Part shown: positions 48,112 to 60,203 of the stretch, in pieces
Position numbering within the stretch: position 1 is the stretch's first letter
Layout of the letters: each line of letters opens with the position of its first letter
NCBI RefSeq assembly: GCF_001037495.1
Contig: NZ_KQ089822.1
Coordinates: 248,001-312,000, forward strand
DNA: 64,000 nucleotides
Direction: 5' to 3'
Source: Citrobacter sp. MGH106
GTDB lineage: Bacteria > Pseudomonadota > Gammaproteobacteria > Enterobacterales > Enterobacteriaceae
Position numbers and translations under genes: made by a program
Notes under the pieces: generated by a model
Told to the model about the DNA's origin: nothing
Seen by the model: the letters and a program-made list of their open reading frames with translations, nothing else
The model's database searches: none

Positions 48112-50247
48112 ATGAAATCAATGAATATTGCCGCCAGTGGTGAACTGGTCTCTCGCCTGTCTACCCATCGTCAGGTGGTGTCGCTGGACAGTACCGATTT
48201 TACTGATGTTGCGGCAGTCGTCATTACTGTTGCGGACAGCCGCAGTGGGATCCTTTCGTTGCTTAAACGCACAGGTTTTCATTTGCCCGTGTTTATTTTT
48301 TCAGAGACTGATGTGGATGTACCTGCAGGCGTTGAGGCAATTATTCGCGGTAATGCACAGGACTGGCTGGAGCTTGAGTCCGCAGCCTGTCGTTATGAGG
48401 AAGAGCTGTTGCCGCCGTTTTATGACACGTTGACTCAGTATGTTGAAATGGGGAACAGCACCTTTGCCTGCCCGGGACATCAGCATGGCGAGTTTTTCAA
48501 GAAGCATCCAGCGGGTCGTCATTTCTACGAGTTTTTTGGCGAAAATCTGTTTCGTGCGGATATGTGCAATGCTGACGTCAAACTGGGCGATCTGCTCATC
48601 CATGAAGGGTCGGCCAAACATGCGCAAAAATTTGCCGCTAAAGTTTTCCATGCGGATAAAACCTACTTTGTTCTGAATGGCACATCGGCTGCAAATAAAG
48701 TGGTGACTAATGCGTTACTGACGCGTGGCGATCTGGTGCTATTTGACCGTAATAACCACAAGTCGAACCATCATGGTGCTCTGATTCAGGCTGGAGCCAC
48801 GCCGGTTTATCTGGAGGCGGCACGCAATCCGTTTGGCTTTATTGGTGGTATTGATGAGCACTGTTTTGATGAGGAATATTTGCGCCAGCAGATCCGGGAG
48901 GTTGCACCGCAAAAGGCCGAACAGCCGCGCCCGTTCCGTCTGGCAATTATTCAGCTTGGCACGTATGACGGGACGATCTACAACGCCCGGCAGGTGATCG
49001 ACAAGATTGGCAGTCTGTGTGATTACATCCTGTTTGATTCTGCCTGGGTCGGATACGAGCAGTTTATTCCGATGATGGCCGATGGATCGCCGTTGTTGCT
49101 GGAGCTTAATGCCAACGATCCGGGGATTTTTGTTACCCAGTCGGTGCATAAGCAGCAGGCCGGGTTCTCGCAAACCTCGCAGATCCACAAAAAAGATAAC
49201 CATATTCGTGGTCAGGCGCGTTTCTGCCCGCACAAACGTCTGAACAACGCGTTTATGCTGCATGCCTCTACAAGCCCGTTTTATCCGTTATTTGCCGCGC
49301 TGGATGTTAACGCTAAAATCCATGAAGGAGGGAGCGGGCGTCGTTTGTGGGCAGAATGCGTGGAGATGGGGATTGAGGCACGTAAAGCTATCATTGCCCA
49401 CTGTAAGCTGCTCCAGCCCTTTATTCCCCCCGTGATCGATGGCAAACCGTGGGAAACCTATCCGACGAAAACCATCGCCAGCGAGCGTCGCTTCTTTAGC
49501 TTTGAACCGGGCGCGAAATGGCATGGTTTTTCCGGTTACGCGTGCGACCAGTATTTTGTCGATCCCTGCAAACTGTTGCTGACCACTCCTGGCATTGATG
49601 CGCAGACCGGGCAATATACCGAGTTCGGCATCCCGGCAACGATTCTGGCGCATTATCTGCGCGAAAATGGCATCGTGCCGGAGAAATGCGACCTCAACTC
49701 AATTCTGTTCCTGCTGACGCCTGCAGAAAGCGCAGAGAAAATGGCGCAACTGGTGGCTATGCTGGCGCAGTTTGAACAGCATATTGAGGACGACACGCCG
49801 TTAGCTGATGTGCTGCCTACCATCACCAACAAATACCCGGTACGCTATCGGGATTACACGCTGCGTGAGCTGTGCCAGGAGATGCACGATCTGTACGTCA
49901 GCTTTGATGTGAAGGATCTACAAAAGGCGATGTTTCGTCAGGAGAGTTTGCCGGTCGTGGCGATGAATCCGCAGGACGCCCACAGTGCCTTTATTCGTGG
50001 TGACGTTGAGCTGGTGCGTATTTGTGATGCCGCGGGTCGCATTGCGGCAGAAGGCGCGCTGCCTTATCCTCCTGGTGTACTGTGCGTGGTACCGGGAGAA
50101 GTATGGGGTGGGGCGGTTCAGCGTTATTTTCTGGCGCTGGAAGAGGGCGTTAACCTGCTCCCAGGATTCTCGCCGGAGCTGCAAGGGGTCTACAGCGAGA
50201 CCGATGCTGACGGAATTAAGCGTCTGTTTGGCTACGTCTTGAAGTAA
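48112..50247 (+). CDS. speC: Constitutive ornithine decarboxylase
   Basis: A PLP-dependent decarboxylase that makes putrescine from ornithine (711 residues from this ATG, the E. coli length). Domains: an N-terminal wing (about 1-107), then the PLP fold with the cofactor lysine in SVHKQQAGFSQT (about residue 355), and a C-terminal domain. An in-frame ATG at 48061 has the better ribosome-binding site (TAGGGCGAAGCA) and would add 17 residues. I keep the family start. A long leader lies upstream. Confidence 0.96.
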   Translation: MKSMNIAASGELVSRLSTHRQVVSLDSTDFTDVAAVVITVADSRSGILSLLKRTGFHLPVFIFSETDVDVPAGVEAIIRGNAQDWLELESAACRYEEELLPPFYDTLTQYVEMGNSTFACPGHQHGEFFKKHPAGRHFYEFFGENLFRADMCNADVKLGDLLIHEGSAKHAQKFAAKVFHADKTYFVLNGTSAANKVVTNALLTRGDLVLFDRNNHKSNHHGALIQAGATPVYLEAARNPFGFIGGIDEHCFDEEYLRQQIREVAPQKAEQPRPFRLAIIQLGTYDGTIYNARQVIDKIGSLCDYILFDSAWVGYEQFIPMMADGSPLLLELNANDPGIFVTQSVHKQQAGFSQTSQIHKKDNHIRGQARFCPHKRLNNAFMLHASTSPFYPLFAALDVNAKIHEGGSGRRLWAECVEMGIEARKAIIAHCKLLQPFIPPVIDGKPWETYPTKTIASERRFFSFEPGAKWHGFSGYACDQYFVDPCKLLLTTPGIDAQTGQYTEFGIPATILAHYLRENGIVPEKCDLNSILFLLTPAESAEKMAQLVAMLAQFEQHIEDDTPLADVLPTITNKYPVRYRDYTLRELCQEMHDLYVSFDVKDLQKAMFRQESLPVVAMNPQDAHSAFIRGDVELVRICDAAGRIAAEGALPYPPGVLCVVPGEVWGGAVQRYFLALEEGVNLLPGFSPELQGVYSETDADGIKRLFGYVLK

Positions 50248-50263
50248 GCGCCATCCGGCAAAA

Positions 50264-50289
50264 AAAAGGTCACCGACAGGTGACCTTTT
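50264..50289. terminator. Bidirectional terminator between speC and nupG
   Basis: AAAAGGTCACC-GACA-GGTGACCTTTT forms a symmetrical hairpin with A/T runs on both sides, serving both convergent genes. Confidence 0.85.
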
Positions 50290-50303
50290 CCAATAAATGA
50301 AGA

Positions 50304-51560
50304 TTAATGCGCGACGGGTTGGGAGCCAGCCGGTACGCGAACGTGTTTGTATTTAAACAGTGCCACGAAAGCGAACGCCAGAACCAGTGAATAACCTGCG
50401 AAGATCAGCCACACGGTCTGCCAGTCAGTAATACCATTCAGTGTATAGTACTCAACCACTTTACCGCTCACCAGACCGCCCAGAATACAGCCGAAGCCGT
50501 TGGTCATCATCAGGAACATACCCTGTGCGCTGGCGCGAATTTCAGGTCGCACTTCTTTTTCCACAAATACGGAACCCGAGATGTTGAAGAAGTCGAAAGC
50601 ACAACCGTAAACAATCATCGACAGAACCAGCAGCACGGTACCGAACGGAGTCGGATCGCCGTAAGCAAACAGACCGAAGCGCAGCATCCACGCCACGATA
50701 CTGATAAGCATGACGTTCTTGATACCGTAACGGCTTAAGAAGAACGGGATGGTCAGGATAAACAGGGTTTCAGAAATCTGCGAAATCGACATCATCACCG
50801 AGGCGTGTTCAACGATAAAGCTACCGGAGAACAGTGGGTTGTTATCGAAGCTGTGCAGGAAGGTATTGCCGAACATATTGGTAATTTGCAGCTCTGCGCC
50901 CAGCATCATTGAGAAGATGAAGAAAATAGCCATACGCTTGTTTTTAAACAGCGCGAATGCATCCAGGCCGAGCATTGACGTCCAGCTCTGGTTTTTTTGC
51001 TGATTGGCAACCGGAATATGCGGCAGCGTCAGGGTAAACAGTACCAGTACCACGGATAATGTCGCGCCGATGTAAAGCTGCATATGACTCAGTTCAAAGC
51101 CAGAGAAGCTTACCGCCCACATGGCCAGAATAAAGCCGATGGTGCCCCAGATACGAATTGGCGGGAAGTCGGTGACAATATCCATCCCGGCAGATTGCAG
51201 GCGATAGTAAGAGATAGTGTTGATTAGCCCTAACGTTGGCATATAGGCCAGTGAGTTAAGCAAGATCACAAAGAACATGGCCCCTGGCGTGGTGACCTCG
51301 GCGGCGGCGAACAGTGTTCCTGCGCCGACCAGGTGGCAAAGTGCATAAACCCATTTTGCACTGATCCATTTGTCAGCCACGATCCCTAACAGCGTTGGCA
51401 TAAATACGGCGGCAATCCCCAGGGAGCTATACACTGCGCCAATGGATGCACCATCGAATTTAAGGGTGACAAACATATAAGAGCCGAGGGTCGTGAGCCA
51501 ACTACCCCACAGGCAGAACTGCAGAAAGGAGAGGACTTTCAGCTGCAGCTTAAGATTCAT
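50304..51560 (-). CDS. nupG: Nucleoside:H+ symporter NupG
   Basis: A high-affinity nucleoside transporter of the NHS branch of the major facilitator superfamily (418 residues, 12 hydrophobic segments). The ATG at 51560 has AGGAAATT upstream; an upstream in-frame extension is not part of the protein. The region before it holds CRP- and CytR/DeoR-like sequences, in line with known nucleoside control. Confidence 0.96.
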   Translation of the reverse strand: MNLKLQLKVLSFLQFCLWGSWLTTLGSYMFVTLKFDGASIGAVYSSLGIAAVFMPTLLGIVADKWISAKWVYALCHLVGAGTLFAAAEVTTPGAMFFVILLNSLAYMPTLGLINTISYYRLQSAGMDIVTDFPPIRIWGTIGFILAMWAVSFSGFELSHMQLYIGATLSVVLVLFTLTLPHIPVANQQKNQSWTSMLGLDAFALFKNKRMAIFFIFSMMLGAELQITNMFGNTFLHSFDNNPLFSGSFIVEHASVMMSISQISETLFILTIPFFLSRYGIKNVMLISIVAWMLRFGLFAYGDPTPFGTVLLVLSMIVYGCAFDFFNISGSVFVEKEVRPEIRASAQGMFLMMTNGFGCILGGLVSGKVVEYYTLNGITDWQTVWLIFAGYSLVLAFAFVALFKYKHVRVPAGSQPVAH

Positions 51561-51625
51561 GTTAATTTCCTCACACCGTAATGCGGATGAATGTTTTAAA
51601 AGGCACATTTGCCGTTGCAATATGA

Positions 51626-51680
51626 TGTGATTCTATCAATGAGAGACACTCTTTTTTTGTTAGCTGTGACAAATATTTGC
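51626..51680 (-). promoter_or_regulatory. Probable CRP/CytR/DeoR control region of nupG
   Basis: TGTGA-N6-CAATG (51626-51641) and TGTGA-N6-TTTGC (51665-51680) are imperfect CRP-like sites. TTGTTAG (51657) and repeated TTGCAA motifs just beyond resemble DeoR and CytR elements known at nupG. Individual sites are weak matches. Confidence 0.45.
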
Positions 51681-51730
51681 AAACAATTTCTAATTGCAAG
51701 GTAAAAGAGTGATGGAGTTAACACTTTTTG

Positions 51731-51766
51731 CTCTCCTGACACCCATTAGCGGAGGTGTCAGGAGAG
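51731..51766. repeat. Perfect 13-base hairpin after mltC
   Basis: CTCTCCTGACACC and GGTGTCAGGAGAG pair perfectly around a 10-base loop, eight bases past the mltC stop. On the minus strand A rather than T follows, so it may protect the mRNA end rather than terminate. Confidence 0.6.
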
Positions 51767-51773
51767 GACGATG

Positions 51774-52932
<1,159 letters not shown>

Positions 52933-52953
52933 GAAATTGTCAGCAAGAGATGC

Positions 52954-53241
<288 letters not shown>

Positions 53242-53256
53242 CTATTAACCGACACG

Positions 53257-54309
53257 TTAAACATGCGTACCGGTACGTAATTGCTGTAACAAACGCTCCA
53301 CGGGAGCCGCCAGTCCTACCGACGGCGGTTGCGCTAAGTTATACCAGAGCGCATTGCCTTCATCCATGCATGAGGTGAATGAAGACACGGGAAGCCACAT
53401 AGGCACAATATCTAAATGGAAATGGCTAAAGGTGTGGCGAAACGCATTAAGTTGGGTCAGATTATCTGCGTTAATTTGCCGTTGCGCCAGCCACTGACGT
53501 AGCCCATCTTCATCTTCAAACTGCGGAAAACAGTACAATCCGCCCCATAAACCGCTTGGTGGGCGCTGCGCAAGCAATACCTGATCATCATGCTGCACCA
53601 GTAAAAAATAGCCTGTACGTTCTGGTAATGTCTGTCTGGGTTTTTTACCGGGGTAAAGTGACCAGCTTGTGTTGGCACTAGCCACACAGCCATTTTCTAG
53701 CGGGCACAGGGAACATTTGGGCTTCGAACGCGTACAGACCATCGCCCCTAAATCCATCATTGCCTGATTAAACCGCTCAACGCCTTTAGCTGGCGTAACC
53801 TGTTCGCTCAAATCCCAGAGCTTTTTCTCGACCTCTTTTTTACCTGGCCAACCGCTGACAGCATAACAGCGAGCCAGCACGCGTTTAACGTTGCCGTCGA
53901 GAATCGGAAAATGCTGACCCAGAGAAAGCGAAAGGATCGCGCCAGCGGTAGAACGCCCGACGCCTGGCAGGGCTGCTACTTCATCAAAGGTTTGCGGAAA
54001 CGTTCCGCCGTGTAGCGTCGCTACCTGCTGAGCGGCTTTATGGAGATTACGAGCACGGGCGTAATAACCCAGACCGGTCCATAAATGAAGGACCTCATCC
54101 AGCGGTGCCTGTGCTAAGTCAGTAACCGTCGGGAAGCGCGCCATAAAGCGATCAAAATAAGGAATAACTGTCGCAACCTGCGTTTGTTGCAGCATGACCT
54201 CAGAGAGCCATACTTTGTAAGGCGTCTTGTCAATTTGCCAGGGCAGCGTTTTCCGTCCGTATTTGTCGTACCAGCCCAACACCTGAGCTGAAAATTGAGA
54301 CGCTTGCAT
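53257..54309 (-). CDS. mutY: Adenine DNA glycosylase
   Basis: Removes adenine mispaired with 8-oxoguanine (350 residues). The catalytic Glu is in [10 protein letters not shown] (about residue 37), the helix-hairpin-helix and catalytic Asp in [13 protein letters not shown] and [10 protein letters not shown] (Asp138), and the 4Fe-4S ligands in [19 protein letters not shown]-terminal NUDIX-like domain recognises 8-oxoG. The open frame extends 33 codons upstream, but the ATG at 54309 matches the family N-terminus. Divergent from trmB. Confidence 0.97.
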   Translation of the reverse strand: MQASQFSAQVLGWYDKYGRKTLPWQIDKTPYKVWLSEVMLQQTQVATVIPYFDRFMARFPTVTDLAQAPLDEVLHLWTGLGYYARARNLHKAAQQVATLHGGTFPQTFDEVAALPGVGRSTAGAILSLSLGQHFPILDGNVKRVLARCYAVSGWPGKKEVEKKLWDLSEQVTPAKGVERFNQAMMDLGAMVCTRSKPKCSLCPLENGCVASANTSWSLYPGKKPRQTLPERTGYFLLVQHDDQVLLAQRPPSGLWGGLYCFPQFEDEDGLRQWLAQRQINADNLTQLNAFRHTFSHFHLDIVPMWLPVSSFTSCMDEGNALWYNLAQPPSVGLAAPVERLLQQLRTGTHV

Positions 54310-54469
54310 GGTTACCGTTTCATAATGACTGGGGGCAAGATTGCAGCACAGCGGCAACGGGGTGTAAACCGGAACTTTCCGCTGCTCACTTTCTTCCTTT
54401 ACTTGCATCCGGCAACTAACTTTGGATAATGCCCGTTTTCAGAACTCAAACACAGCAGACTAAACTTTT

Positions 54470-55189
54470 ATGAAGAACGACGTCATTTCACCGGAATTTG
54501 ATGAAAACGGCCGCCCTCTGCGCCGGATTCGTAGTTTTGTTCGTCGCCAGGGGCGACTGACCAAAGGGCAGGAACACGCGCTGGAAAACTACTGGCCGGT
54601 GATGGGCGTTGAGTTTAGCGAAGAGCCTGTGGATTTTGCCGCGCTGTTTGGCCGTGAAGCGCCAGTGACACTTGAGATTGGTTTTGGTATGGGCGCTTCG
54701 CTGGTGGCCATGGCTAAAGCTCGTCCGGAACAGAATTTCCTCGGCATTGAAGTGCACTCTCCGGGCGTCGGCGCGTGTCTGGCCTCAGCTCATGAAGAGG
54801 GTGTCGAGAACCTGCGCGTGATGTGCCATGATGCCGTTGAAGTACTGCACAAAATGATTCCTGACAATTCTTTATCAATGGTTCAGCTCTTTTTCCCTGA
54901 CCCGTGGCATAAAGCACGTCATAATAAACGCCGTATCGTTCAGGTACCATTTGCTGAGCTTGTTAAAAGCAAGCTGAAACTGGGCGGCGTTTTCCACATG
55001 GCTACCGACTGGGAAGCCTATGCGGAACACATGCTTGAAGTGATGTCCTCCATTGACGGATATAAAAACCAGTCAGAGAGTAACGATTATGTACCGCGCC
55101 CGGAATCGCGCCCGGTAACCAAATTTGAACAACGTGGTCATCGTCTTGGCCATGGCGTATGGGACTTAATGTTCGAGAGGGTGAAATAA
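54470..55189 (+). CDS. trmB: tRNA (guanine-N7-)-methyltransferase
   Basis: Forms m7G46 in tRNA variable loops using SAM (239 residues). The SAM-binding loop is [11 protein letters not shown] (about residue 70), and the catalytic motif is [15 protein letters not shown] (about 143). Its stop overlaps the yggL start by one base. Confidence 0.97.
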   Translation: MKNDVISPEFDENGRPLRRIRSFVRRQGRLTKGQEHALENYWPVMGVEFSEEPVDFAALFGREAPVTLEIGFGMGASLVAMAKARPEQNFLGIEVHSPGVGACLASAHEEGVENLRVMCHDAVEVLHKMIPDNSLSMVQLFFPDPWHKARHNKRRIVQVPFAELVKSKLKLGGVFHMATDWEAYAEHMLEVMSSIDGYKNQSESNDYVPRPESRPVTKFEQRGHRLGHGVWDLMFERVK

Positions 55190-55515
55190 TGGCAAAGAAC
55201 CGTAGCCGTCGTCTGCGTAAAAAAATGCATATCGACGAATTCCAGGAATTAGGATTTTCGGTTGCATGGCGTTTCCCGGAAGGCACATCTGAAGAGCAGG
55301 TTGATAAAATCGTTGATGACCTTATCAATGAAGTTATCGAGCCGAACAAACTGGCCTTTGACGGCAGCGGCTATCTGGCCTGGGAAGGTCTGATCTGCCT
55401 GCAGGAAATTGGCAAATGTACTGAAGAACATCAGGCGATTGTCCGTAAGTGGCTGGAAGAGCATAAACTTGAAGACGTGCGTACCAGCGAACTTTTCGAT
55501 GTTTGGTGGGACTAA
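55189..55515 (+). CDS. yggL: DUF469 ribosome-associated protein YggL
   Basis: A 108-residue basic-to-acidic protein that starts [12 protein letters not shown] and carries the DUF469 fold. It associates with the 50S subunit in E. coli. The start at 55189 overlaps the trmB stop (TAATG), indicating translational coupling. Confidence 0.94.
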   Translation: MAKNRSRRLRKKMHIDEFQELGFSVAWRFPEGTSEEQVDKIVDDLINEVIEPNKLAFDGSGYLAWEGLICLQEIGKCTEEHQAIVRKWLEEHKLEDVRTSELFDVWWD

Positions 55516-55523
55516 GTAGCAAA

Positions 55524-55543
55524 GGGTCGGCAAATGCCGGCCC
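55524..55543 (+). terminator. Hairpin after yggL
   Basis: GGGTCGGC and GCCGGCCC pair with one wobble around AAAT, then GATTTGTATT. A probable weak terminator of trmB-yggL. Confidence 0.55.
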
Positions 55544-55564
55544 GATTTGTATTGAGGGATAGAT

Positions 55565-56284
55565 ATGATGCGCAAAACGCTGCTGGCGGCACTCCTAACG
55601 TTCACGGCGATGGCCGCACATGCTGATTACAAGTGCAGCGTCACTCCACGAGACGATGTGATTTTAAGTCCGCAAACGGTGCAGGTGAAAGGTGAAAACG
55701 GCGATCTGGTTATTACGCCGACCGGAAATGTCACCTTCAACGGTAAACAATACACCCTGAGCGCTGCACAGCGTGAGCAGGCGAAAGATTATCAGGCGGC
55801 GTTGCGTAGCAGTCTGCCGTGGATTGACGAAGGTGCCAGAGCGCGCGTTGAGAAAGGTCGCGTGGCACTGGATAAAATCATCGCCAAAGAAGTGGGCGAA
55901 AGCAGTAATATGCGCGGTCGTTTAACCAAGCTTGATGCTCAGTTGAAAGAGCAGATGAACCGGATAATCGAGCATCGCTCCGACGGTCTGACCTTCCATT
56001 ATAAGGCGATAGATCAGGTCCGCGCTGACGGGCAACAGCTGGTGAACCAGGCGATGGGCGGCATTTTGCAAGACAGCATTAACGAAATGGGAGCGAAAGC
56101 CGTGCTCAAAGGCGGCGGTAACCCGTTGCAGGGCGTGCTCGGTAGCCTCGGCGGCTTGCAAACGTCAATCCAGAACGAATGGAAGAATCAGGAACAAGAT
56201 TTCCAGCAGTTTGGCAAAGATGTTTGCGCGCGCGTCGTAACGCTGGAAGATGACCGTAAGGCATTAGTTAACGGTCTGAAATAA
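55565..56284 (+). CDS. yggN: DUF2884 periplasmic protein YggN
   Basis: A 239-residue protein of unknown function with a cleavable signal peptide (MMRKTLLAALL, ending AAHA near residue 20). The mature part is helical, with two cysteines (Cys24 and one near the C-terminus) that could form a disulfide. Family length. Confidence 0.92.
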   Translation: MMRKTLLAALLTFTAMAAHADYKCSVTPRDDVILSPQTVQVKGENGDLVITPTGNVTFNGKQYTLSAAQREQAKDYQAALRSSLPWIDEGARARVEKGRVALDKIIAKEVGESSNMRGRLTKLDAQLKEQMNRIIEHRSDGLTFHYKAIDQVRADGQQLVNQAMGGILQDSINEMGAKAVLKGGGNPLQGVLGSLGGLQTSIQNEWKNQEQDFQQFGKDVCARVVTLEDDRKALVNGLK

Positions 56285-56299
56285 CATTCACTTCTCTTT

Positions 56300-56329
56300 A
56301 ACGGTACAGAAACATTCTGTGCCGTTTTA
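56300..56329 (+). terminator. Intrinsic terminator of yggN
   Basis: AACGGTACAGA and TCTGTGCCGTT form an 11-base stem with one G-U pair around AACAT, then TTATTTTG. Confidence 0.8.
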
Positions 56330-56472
56330 TTTTGTATTTTCCTGTTATTTTGATATCCACCTCTAAGAACGACAATTTCATGGAAATATAAATCTGGTTA
56401 ATTGGACAATGTCACATTATTCATCTGTGAGATAGACATAATGCGGCAAATTCAAGTAACTGGAGAAATAAC

Positions 56473-57519
56473 ATGGAGTTTTTCAGGAAAACGGCACTTG
56501 CTGCACTGGTTATGGGATTCAGCGGCGCGGCGCTGGCATTACCTAACATCACCATTTTAGCCACTGGCGGAACGATTGCTGGCGGTGGTGATTCCGCAAC
56601 AAAATCCAACTACACGGCAGGCAAAGTCGGTGTAGAAAATCTGGTAGATGCGGTGCCGCAACTGAAAGATATCGCTGTGGTCAAAGGCGAGCAGGTTGTG
56701 AATATCGGCTCCCAGGATATGAACGATGAAGTCTGGTTAACGCTGGCGAAGAAGATCAATGCTGAATGTGATAAAACCGACGGTTTCGTAGTCACGCATG
56801 GTACGGACACCATGGAAGAAACCGCATATTTCCTCGACCTGACAGTCAAATGCAACAAACCGGTGGTACTGGTAGGTGCAATGCGTCCATCTACTTCAAT
56901 GAGCGCCGATGGTCCGTTTAACCTGTATAACGCGGTGGTAACGGCGGCAGATAAAGCCTCTGCAAACCGTGGCGTGCTGGTGGTGATGAACGACACCGTA
57001 CTGGATGGTCGTGATGTGACCAAAACCAATACCACTGATGTTGCTACCTTCAAATCCGTTAACTACGGCCCGCTGGGATACATCCATAACGGCAAAATTG
57101 ACTACCAGCGTACGCCTGCCCGTAAGCACACTACTTCTACGCCGTTCGATGTGTCTAAGCTGACAGAACTGCCGAAAGTGGGGATTATCTACAACTACGC
57201 TAATGCTTCTGATCTGCCGGCAAAAGCGCTGGTAGACGCAGGTTATGCAGGGATCGTCAGTGCGGGTGTAGGTAACGGTAACCTGTATAAAACGATTTTC
57301 GATACCCTGGCGACTGCCGCGCATAAAGGTACCGTGGTTGTGCGTTCTTCCCGTGTACCAACAGGTGCCACCACGCAGGATGCTGAAATCGATGATGCGA
57401 AATACGGATTTGTCGCTTCAGGTTCGCTGAACCCGCAAAAAGCACGTGTGCTGTTGCAACTGGCGTTGACGCAAACCAAAGATCCGCAACAGATCCAGAC
57501 GATGTTTAATCAGTATTAA
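56473..57519 (+). CDS. ansB: Periplasmic L-asparaginase II
   Basis: High-affinity asparaginase (348 residues) that deaminates asparagine in the periplasm, mainly under anaerobic conditions. The signal peptide ends AALA at residue 22. Catalytic threonines are in mature ATGGTIAG (Thr12) and THGTDTMEE (Thr89-Asp90). A CRP-like TGTGA lies about 45 bases upstream; I do not see a convincing FNR box. Confidence 0.97.
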   Translation: MEFFRKTALAALVMGFSGAALALPNITILATGGTIAGGGDSATKSNYTAGKVGVENLVDAVPQLKDIAVVKGEQVVNIGSQDMNDEVWLTLAKKINAECDKTDGFVVTHGTDTMEETAYFLDLTVKCNKPVVLVGAMRPSTSMSADGPFNLYNAVVTAADKASANRGVLVVMNDTVLDGRDVTKTNTTDVATFKSVNYGPLGYIHNGKIDYQRTPARKHTTSTPFDVSKLTELPKVGIIYNYANASDLPAKALVDAGYAGIVSAGVGNGNLYKTIFDTLATAAHKGTVVVRSSRVPTGATTQDAEIDDAKYGFVASGSLNPQKARVLLQLALTQTKDPQQIQTMFNQY

Positions 57520-57555
57520 TCTATAAAGATAGCTGCGCTTATCGTCTCTAAGCCC

Positions 57556-57589
57556 CCAGGCCTGATAAGCGCAGCGCCATCAGGCCTGG
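57556..57589. repeat. REP-like hairpin between ansB and hemW
   Basis: CCAGGCCTGAT and ATCAGGCCTGG are perfect 11-base arms between the convergent genes and probably serve both 3' ends. Confidence 0.6.
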
Positions 57590-57601
57590 CTATTTTCAGT
57601 G

Positions 57602-58738
57602 TTATTCCGCTAAAAACAATTCCAGCAGAGAGTTTAAAAACAGCTTACCGTGTCGGGTAATCTGCCAGAACTCTTCGTTCTCTGTCAGATACCCCTGCGT
57701 GATAGCCTCATCAATCTCTTTACGAATAACGTCTTCGGCAAGCCCGGTATATTGGGTAAATTCAGCACGCGGCGCGGCTTCAAGTAAACGAAAACGGTTC
57801 ATAAAGAACTCGAATGGTTTGTCGGTCTGCGCCACATCACGCTGGCTTTCCTGGTAGCGCCCCTGCATATATCCGCGCGGGTGTCGCGTTTTGGTGGTGC
57901 GCAGGATGCGTCCATCTGGAAAAGTGACTTTGCCGTGAGCTCCGCAGCCAATACCAAGATAGTCGCCAAAACGCCAGTAGTTCAGATTGTGCTGACACTG
58001 ATAACCCGGCTTAGCATAGGCTGATGTCTCATACTGCTGATACCCGGCGGCGGTCAGCAACCGATGGCCCTGCTCAAAAATATCCCACAGCGCGTCATCG
58101 TCCGGTAATACCGGAGGGCGTGAGCCAAAGAGAGTATTGGGTTCAATGGTGAGCTGATACCATGAGAGATGAGGCGGGTTGAGCGCGATCGCCTGCTGCA
58201 AATCGCCCAGGGCCTCTTCAAGGGTCTGATCCGGCAAGCCGTGCATCAGATCAAGATTAAAGCTGCGAAGCCCCAGACCGTTCGCCAGATTAGCGGCGCG
58301 TTTGGCTTCTTCCGGCCCGTGTATACGTCCCAGGCGCTCAAGTTTAGTTGCGCTGAAACTCTGCACACCTATGGAGATACGGTTCACCCCAGCGTGTTGA
58401 TAATCGACAAAGCGATCGGCTTCTACTGTACCGGGATTCGCCTCCATCGTGATTTCTGCATCAGCCGCCAGATTCAGGCGTGCGCGCACACCATCCAGCA
58501 GCGTTTGCATTGCCGGCCCTGAGAGCAGGCTTGGCGTGCCACCACCAATAAAAATCGTCTTTACTTCACGACCTTGTGCGTACGCAACGTCGGCATCCAG
58601 ATCGCTCAGCAGATGCTGAACATAGTCATCATGGGGAACTTCACCCTTCAGCGCATGCGAATTGAAATCGCAGTAGGGGCATTTCTGCACACACCACGGG
58701 ATGTGAATATAAAGACTCAGTGGTGGAAGCTTAACCAT
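57602..58738 (-). CDS. hemW: Heme chaperone HemW (radical SAM)
   Basis: A CPDH-like radical SAM protein (378 residues) that binds heme and delivers it to respiratory enzymes; it is not a true coproporphyrinogen oxidase. The cluster motif is [16 protein letters not shown] (CX3CX2C, about residue 16), with the GGGTPS motif near 67. The start at 58738 overlaps the end of rdgB. Last gene of the yggS-yggT-yggU-rdgB-hemW cluster. Confidence 0.96.
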   Translation of the reverse strand: MVKLPPLSLYIHIPWCVQKCPYCDFNSHALKGEVPHDDYVQHLLSDLDADVAYAQGREVKTIFIGGGTPSLLSGPAMQTLLDGVRARLNLAADAEITMEANPGTVEADRFVDYQHAGVNRISIGVQSFSATKLERLGRIHGPEEAKRAANLANGLGLRSFNLDLMHGLPDQTLEEALGDLQQAIALNPPHLSWYQLTIEPNTLFGSRPPVLPDDDALWDIFEQGHRLLTAAGYQQYETSAYAKPGYQCQHNLNYWRFGDYLGIGCGAHGKVTFPDGRILRTTKTRHPRGYMQGRYQESQRDVAQTDKPFEFFMNRFRLLEAAPRAEFTQYTGLAEDVIRKEIDEAITQGYLTENEEFWQITRHGKLFLNSLLELFLAE

Positions 58739-59324
58739 TACGCAGGGCATCCAGCAGCAGCTTCAGCGCTTGTCCGCGGTGGGAGATGGCACTTTTCTCT
58801 TCACGAGTCAGTTCTGCCGCGGTTTTACCTTCAGACGGTACAAAGAAGATCGGGTCGTAGCCAAAACCGCCGTTTCCGACAGGCTCGCGGGTAATCACGC
58901 CCGGCCAGGTTCCGTGACAAACAATTGGCGTTGGATCGTCCGCATGGCGCATATACACCAGCACGCAATGGAACTGTGCCTGACGTTTCTCTTCAGGGAT
59001 ATCCCGCAGGGTGTGCAGCAGCTTTTCCAGATTCTGTTGGTCGGTAGCATCTTCTCCTGAATAGCGAGCGGAATAGATGCCTGGTGCGCCGCCCAGAGCG
59101 TTGACAGCCAGACCCGAGTCATCGGCAATTGCCGGCAGTCCGGTGATTTGCGCAGCATGACGCGCCTTCAGAATGGCGTTTTCAATAAAAGTCAGGCCGG
59201 TCTCTTCAGCGGAGTCAACGCCCAGATCTGTTTGGGCGACAACATCAAGCCCGAAATCGCTCAGGAGAGAGGCGAGCTCACGCACTTTACCGGCATTGCC
59301 GGTTGCGAGGACAACTTTTTGCAT
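58731..59324 (-). CDS. rdgB: dITP/XTP pyrophosphatase
   Basis: A house-cleaning nucleotidase that hydrolyses dITP, ITP and XTP to monophosphates (197 residues). HAM1 family motifs: [12 protein letters not shown] at the N-terminus, DDSGL with the catalytic Asp near 69, and FGYDPIF near 152. It overlaps hemW by eight bases. Confidence 0.97.
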   Translation of the reverse strand: MQKVVLATGNAGKVRELASLLSDFGLDVVAQTDLGVDSAEETGLTFIENAILKARHAAQITGLPAIADDSGLAVNALGGAPGIYSARYSGEDATDQQNLEKLLHTLRDIPEEKRQAQFHCVLVYMRHADDPTPIVCHGTWPGVITREPVGNGGFGYDPIFFVPSEGKTAAELTREEKSAISHRGQALKLLLDALRNG

Positions 59325-59331
59325 GGGATAC

Positions 59332-59622
59332 CTAATCAGTTAGTGCCGCAATTTCTGGCGGGATTTGTTGCGGATGAATGATTTTAACCTGTTTGTGACG
59401 GCCAAGCTCGCCCTTCTCAATAACAACCTGGCTTTTCGCCACGCGGAATTGTTTACCGAGAAATTTAACCAGATGACTGTTTGCCTGGCCATCGACCGGC
59501 GGGGCGGTAATGGCGACTTTTACTTCGTCGCCATGTAAACCCACAATACTGTCCCGGCTGGCTTTAGGCTGAATATAGAGCCGTAAAACCAGACCGTCAT
59601 CGCAGGGTGTTACGGCACTCAT
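59332..59622 (-). CDS. yggU: DUF167 family protein YggU
   Basis: A 96-residue protein of unknown function with the family core [22 protein letters not shown] written in part as QPKASRD. Its ATG overlaps the yggT stop (ATGA), so translation is coupled. A start four codons earlier is possible but does not fit the family. Confidence 0.94.
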   Translation of the reverse strand: MSAVTPCDDGLVLRLYIQPKASRDSIVGLHGDEVKVAITAPPVDGQANSHLVKFLGKQFRVAKSQVVIEKGELGRHKQVKIIHPQQIPPEIAALTD

Positions 59623-60185
59623 AACGCCATCCACAGCCCCGGCAGCAGCATATTACCTGTCGCCTGTAATACCTCTGCAATCCCCATGTTGATGACATAG
59701 AGCAGCAGTACCAGGATCATCGGGGAAAAGTCGATTCCGCCCATGCCTGGCAGTATGCGACGGATAGGACGCAACAGTGGGTCCGCCAGTTGAATCAGCA
59801 CGTACTCCACGGGGCTACGACCCTGGCTGACCCAGCTCATGATGGCCATGACCAACAGCACCCAGAAAATCAGCAGCCCAATGGTTTTCAGAACAATAAG
59901 TACGGCGGCGATCCAGATAATCGGCTGGAATGTGACCACTTTGAATAGCACTATTGCCTTGATAAAACTGAGAATTAACGCGATTACTAACGAGGCGCTG
60001 TCGATTGGTCCCATCGGAGGGATAATACGGCGTAACGGCCCAATAATGGGCTGCGTGATTTTCACAATGAACTGCGAGAACGGGTTGTAAAAATCACAGC
60101 GGGACCACTGCATCCATACGCGCAATAGCAGCGCCATGGTATACAGCTCAATTACCGTTGAGAGCAGGAAGGTCAACGTATTCAT
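59619..60185 (-). CDS. yggT: YggT family inner-membrane protein
   Basis: A 188-residue membrane protein built from two YggT repeats. Each has a hydrophobic segment and an RxWxxWS or SWxxxGRSP-like motif before a PLLx[14 protein letters not shown] motif (about residues 48 and 136). Function is unclear; osmotic-shock tolerance has been proposed. It lies 18 bases after yggS. Confidence 0.94.
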   Translation of the reverse strand: MNTLTFLLSTVIELYTMALLLRVWMQWSRCDFYNPFSQFIVKITQPIIGPLRRIIPPMGPIDSASLVIALILSFIKAIVLFKVVTFQPIIWIAAVLIVLKTIGLLIFWVLLVMAIMSWVSQGRSPVEYVLIQLADPLLRPIRRILPGMGGIDFSPMILVLLLYVINMGIAEVLQATGNMLLPGLWMAL

Positions 60186-60203
60186 GGTGTTCCTTAGTTT
60201 TCC

